Shown piece by piece: positions 63,019-64,000 of a DNA stretch of 64,000 nucleotides. The DNA is taken from assembly GCF_001684965.1 (NCBI RefSeq), contig NZ_MAYG01000001.1, forward strand, positions 868,001 through 932,000. Direction: 5' to 3'. A program made the position numbers and the translations under genes. The notes under the pieces were generated by a model. That model made no database searches, was not told the DNA's origin, and worked only from the letters and a program-made list of their open reading frames with translations. Positions within the stretch are counted from its first letter, which is position 1, and each line of letters begins with the position of its first letter. This stretch comes from Chryseobacterium arthrosphaerae. GTDB lineage: Bacteria; Bacteroidota; Bacteroidia; Flavobacteriales; Weeksellaceae.

Positions 63019-63056
63019 TATTTTTGAAATAGATATCGGTAATATCATTATTTTTG
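63019..63056 (+). promoter_or_regulatory. Two tandem -7 elements before the NAD-binding gene
   Basis: TATTTTTG occurs at 63019-63026 and again at 63049-63056. The second ends four bases before the ATG at 63061, so it would give a leaderless transcript. The first gives a leader of about 30 bases. Confidence 0.45.
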
Positions 63057-63060
63057 GGAT

Positions 63061-63837
63061 ATGAAGAAAATAGGAATCATCGGCTACGGCTGGCTGGGGG
63101 AAAGAATTGCCAATGCCATGTCCGGTAAATATGAATTGTATGCCACGACCACCACACCGGATAAAGCAAACGAACTGAATGGCAGAGGGATGAATGCAGC
63201 CACAGTTTCTTTTCCGGATTTTCAGTTGGAAAAACCTTTGCCTCAATGGAACATCGTAGAGAATCTTGATGTTTTAATCATTACCATTCCGCTTTCAGAA
63301 AAAAGCTGCTGTGTAAGTTCTTTATATAACAGGATACGGAATTTATCATCATTTATCGGAGATTTTAAAGGACAGGTATTTCTGATGAGCTCCACCGGAG
63401 TCTACCCGGATCTTCCGAAAGAACTGACAGAGGAAGACATGCCCGTTGAAAAAGTTTCAGGAGAAAGGATGATAAGAAATACATATCCACAGGCCAATAT
63501 TCTGAGATTAGCCGGTTTGATGGGAGATAACAGACTGCTTAAAAATTATAATATAGCTGTTTTGGATGCTCCTGTCAATCATATTCATTATTCTGATATC
63601 TGCTCGGTGATCATAAAAATGATTGAAAATGGATCGGAAGGAAAGCTCTACAATATCAGCGCACCTCTTCACCCCTCCAAAGATGCTGTGGTTCATGCCC
63701 AGAAAAATCTGCCATTTGCCGGGGAAAAAGAACCGGAAGGCAGAAAGATTAATTCTGCAAAAATGATGACTGAACTGGATTTTGTTTTTCAGTATCCTGA
63801 TCCAAGGAAGTTTCATGAAGTTCATATGAAACATTAA
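63061..63837 (+). CDS. NAD(P)-binding epimerase/dehydratase-like protein
   Basis: The 258-residue protein has an N-terminal Rossmann fold with IIGYGWLGERIA (GxGxxG type). It resembles YeeZ-like short-chain NAD-dependent epimerase proteins, with MSSTGVYPD in the middle. The usual YxxxK catalytic pair is not clear. Substrate is unknown. It has two possible upstream promoters. Confidence 0.65.
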   Translation: MKKIGIIGYGWLGERIANAMSGKYELYATTTTPDKANELNGRGMNAATVSFPDFQLEKPLPQWNIVENLDVLIITIPLSEKSCCVSSLYNRIRNLSSFIGDFKGQVFLMSSTGVYPDLPKELTEEDMPVEKVSGERMIRNTYPQANILRLAGLMGDNRLLKNYNIAVLDAPVNHIHYSDICSVIIKMIENGSEGKLYNISAPLHPSKDAVVHAQKNLPFAGEKEPEGRKINSAKMMTELDFVFQYPDPRKFHEVHMKH

Positions 63838-63901
63838 AAGACATCACTGACTGAAAGGGAAAAATTTGCTGAATCAGCAAAATCTGCAGAAAAAATAACA
63901 A

Positions 63902-63932
63902 AAAAGCCTCTGGAAAAATCCAAAGGCTTTGT
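63902..63932. terminator. Terminator after the NAD-binding gene
   Basis: AAAGCCT and TGGA pair with TCCA and AGGCTTT with one mismatched base between the two parts. A-run on the left and T on the right suggest it works on both strands. Confidence 0.75.
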
Positions 63933-64000
63933 ATTGATTAAAACCGAATGCTTTTTATTGTAGGGTTTGAAAATATTCTTTTTCTGCAAAACTATATGCA

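Overview
The window is chromosomal DNA of a flavobacterium, most likely Chryseobacterium or a close relative in the Weeksellaceae. The evidence is AT-rich DNA, Bacteroidetes-type promoters (TTG about 17-20 bases before TAnnTTTG), absence of Shine-Dalgarno sequences, SusC/SusD proteins, a type IX secretion sorting domain, a GldI-type lipoprotein, and a peptide plus MNIO gene pair of the kind described from Chryseobacterium. I saw no rRNA or tRNA gene, insertion sequence, prophage or CRISPR array.

Layout. 1-5850: end of a probable TetR regulator, dnaX with a frameshift site, an aromatic-rich leader peptide ahead of a DAHP synthase/chorismate mutase, rsgA and ndk. 5875-10650: an alpha-L-fucosidase, then a small RiPP-type operon (secreted Cys precursor, MNIO/DUF692 enzyme, DUF1772-like membrane protein) and a lipoprotein. 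10673-18650: housekeeping genes (rpe, M42 peptidase, NUDIX, mnmD, ilvE), a three-unit tandem intergenic repeat, and two prolyl isomerase lipoproteins (GldI-like and a cyclophilin-FKBP fusion). 18675-25343: small hypothetical proteins and three tandem M28 peptidases, one with lost catalytic residues. 25399-31581: serine synthesis (serC, serA, DUF1015), a ferredoxin, a LuxC-type reductase and a BI-1 membrane protein. 31655-46411: secreted proteins, a peroxiredoxin/thioredoxin operon, an aspartate-type aminotransferase, rsmG, an AddB-like nuclease, a patatin-family outer-membrane protein, a T9SS-exported hydrolase and a glutaryl-CoA-type dehydrogenase. 46540-59210: a polysaccharide utilisation locus with a NrtR-like regulator, MFS transporter, SusC, SusD, GH30, GH3, GH16 and GH30. 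59473-end: fabI, a stress-type helical protein, a 3-methyladenine glycosylase, a secreted protein with YadA-head-like repeats, and an NAD-binding protein.

How it fits together. The glycan locus reads as a complete beta-glucan system: GH16 cuts beta-1,3 chains, the two GH30 enzymes probably cut beta-1,6 linkages, SusC/D import the fragments, GH3 releases glucose, and the Nudix-derived regulator probably senses a sugar. The most notable non-standard signals are the 43-residue Phe/Tyr-rich leader peptide before the aromatic pathway gene, the A10 run plus hairpin that joins the two halves of dnaX, the MNIO operon, the decayed M28 paralogue, and the 178-base tandem repeats.
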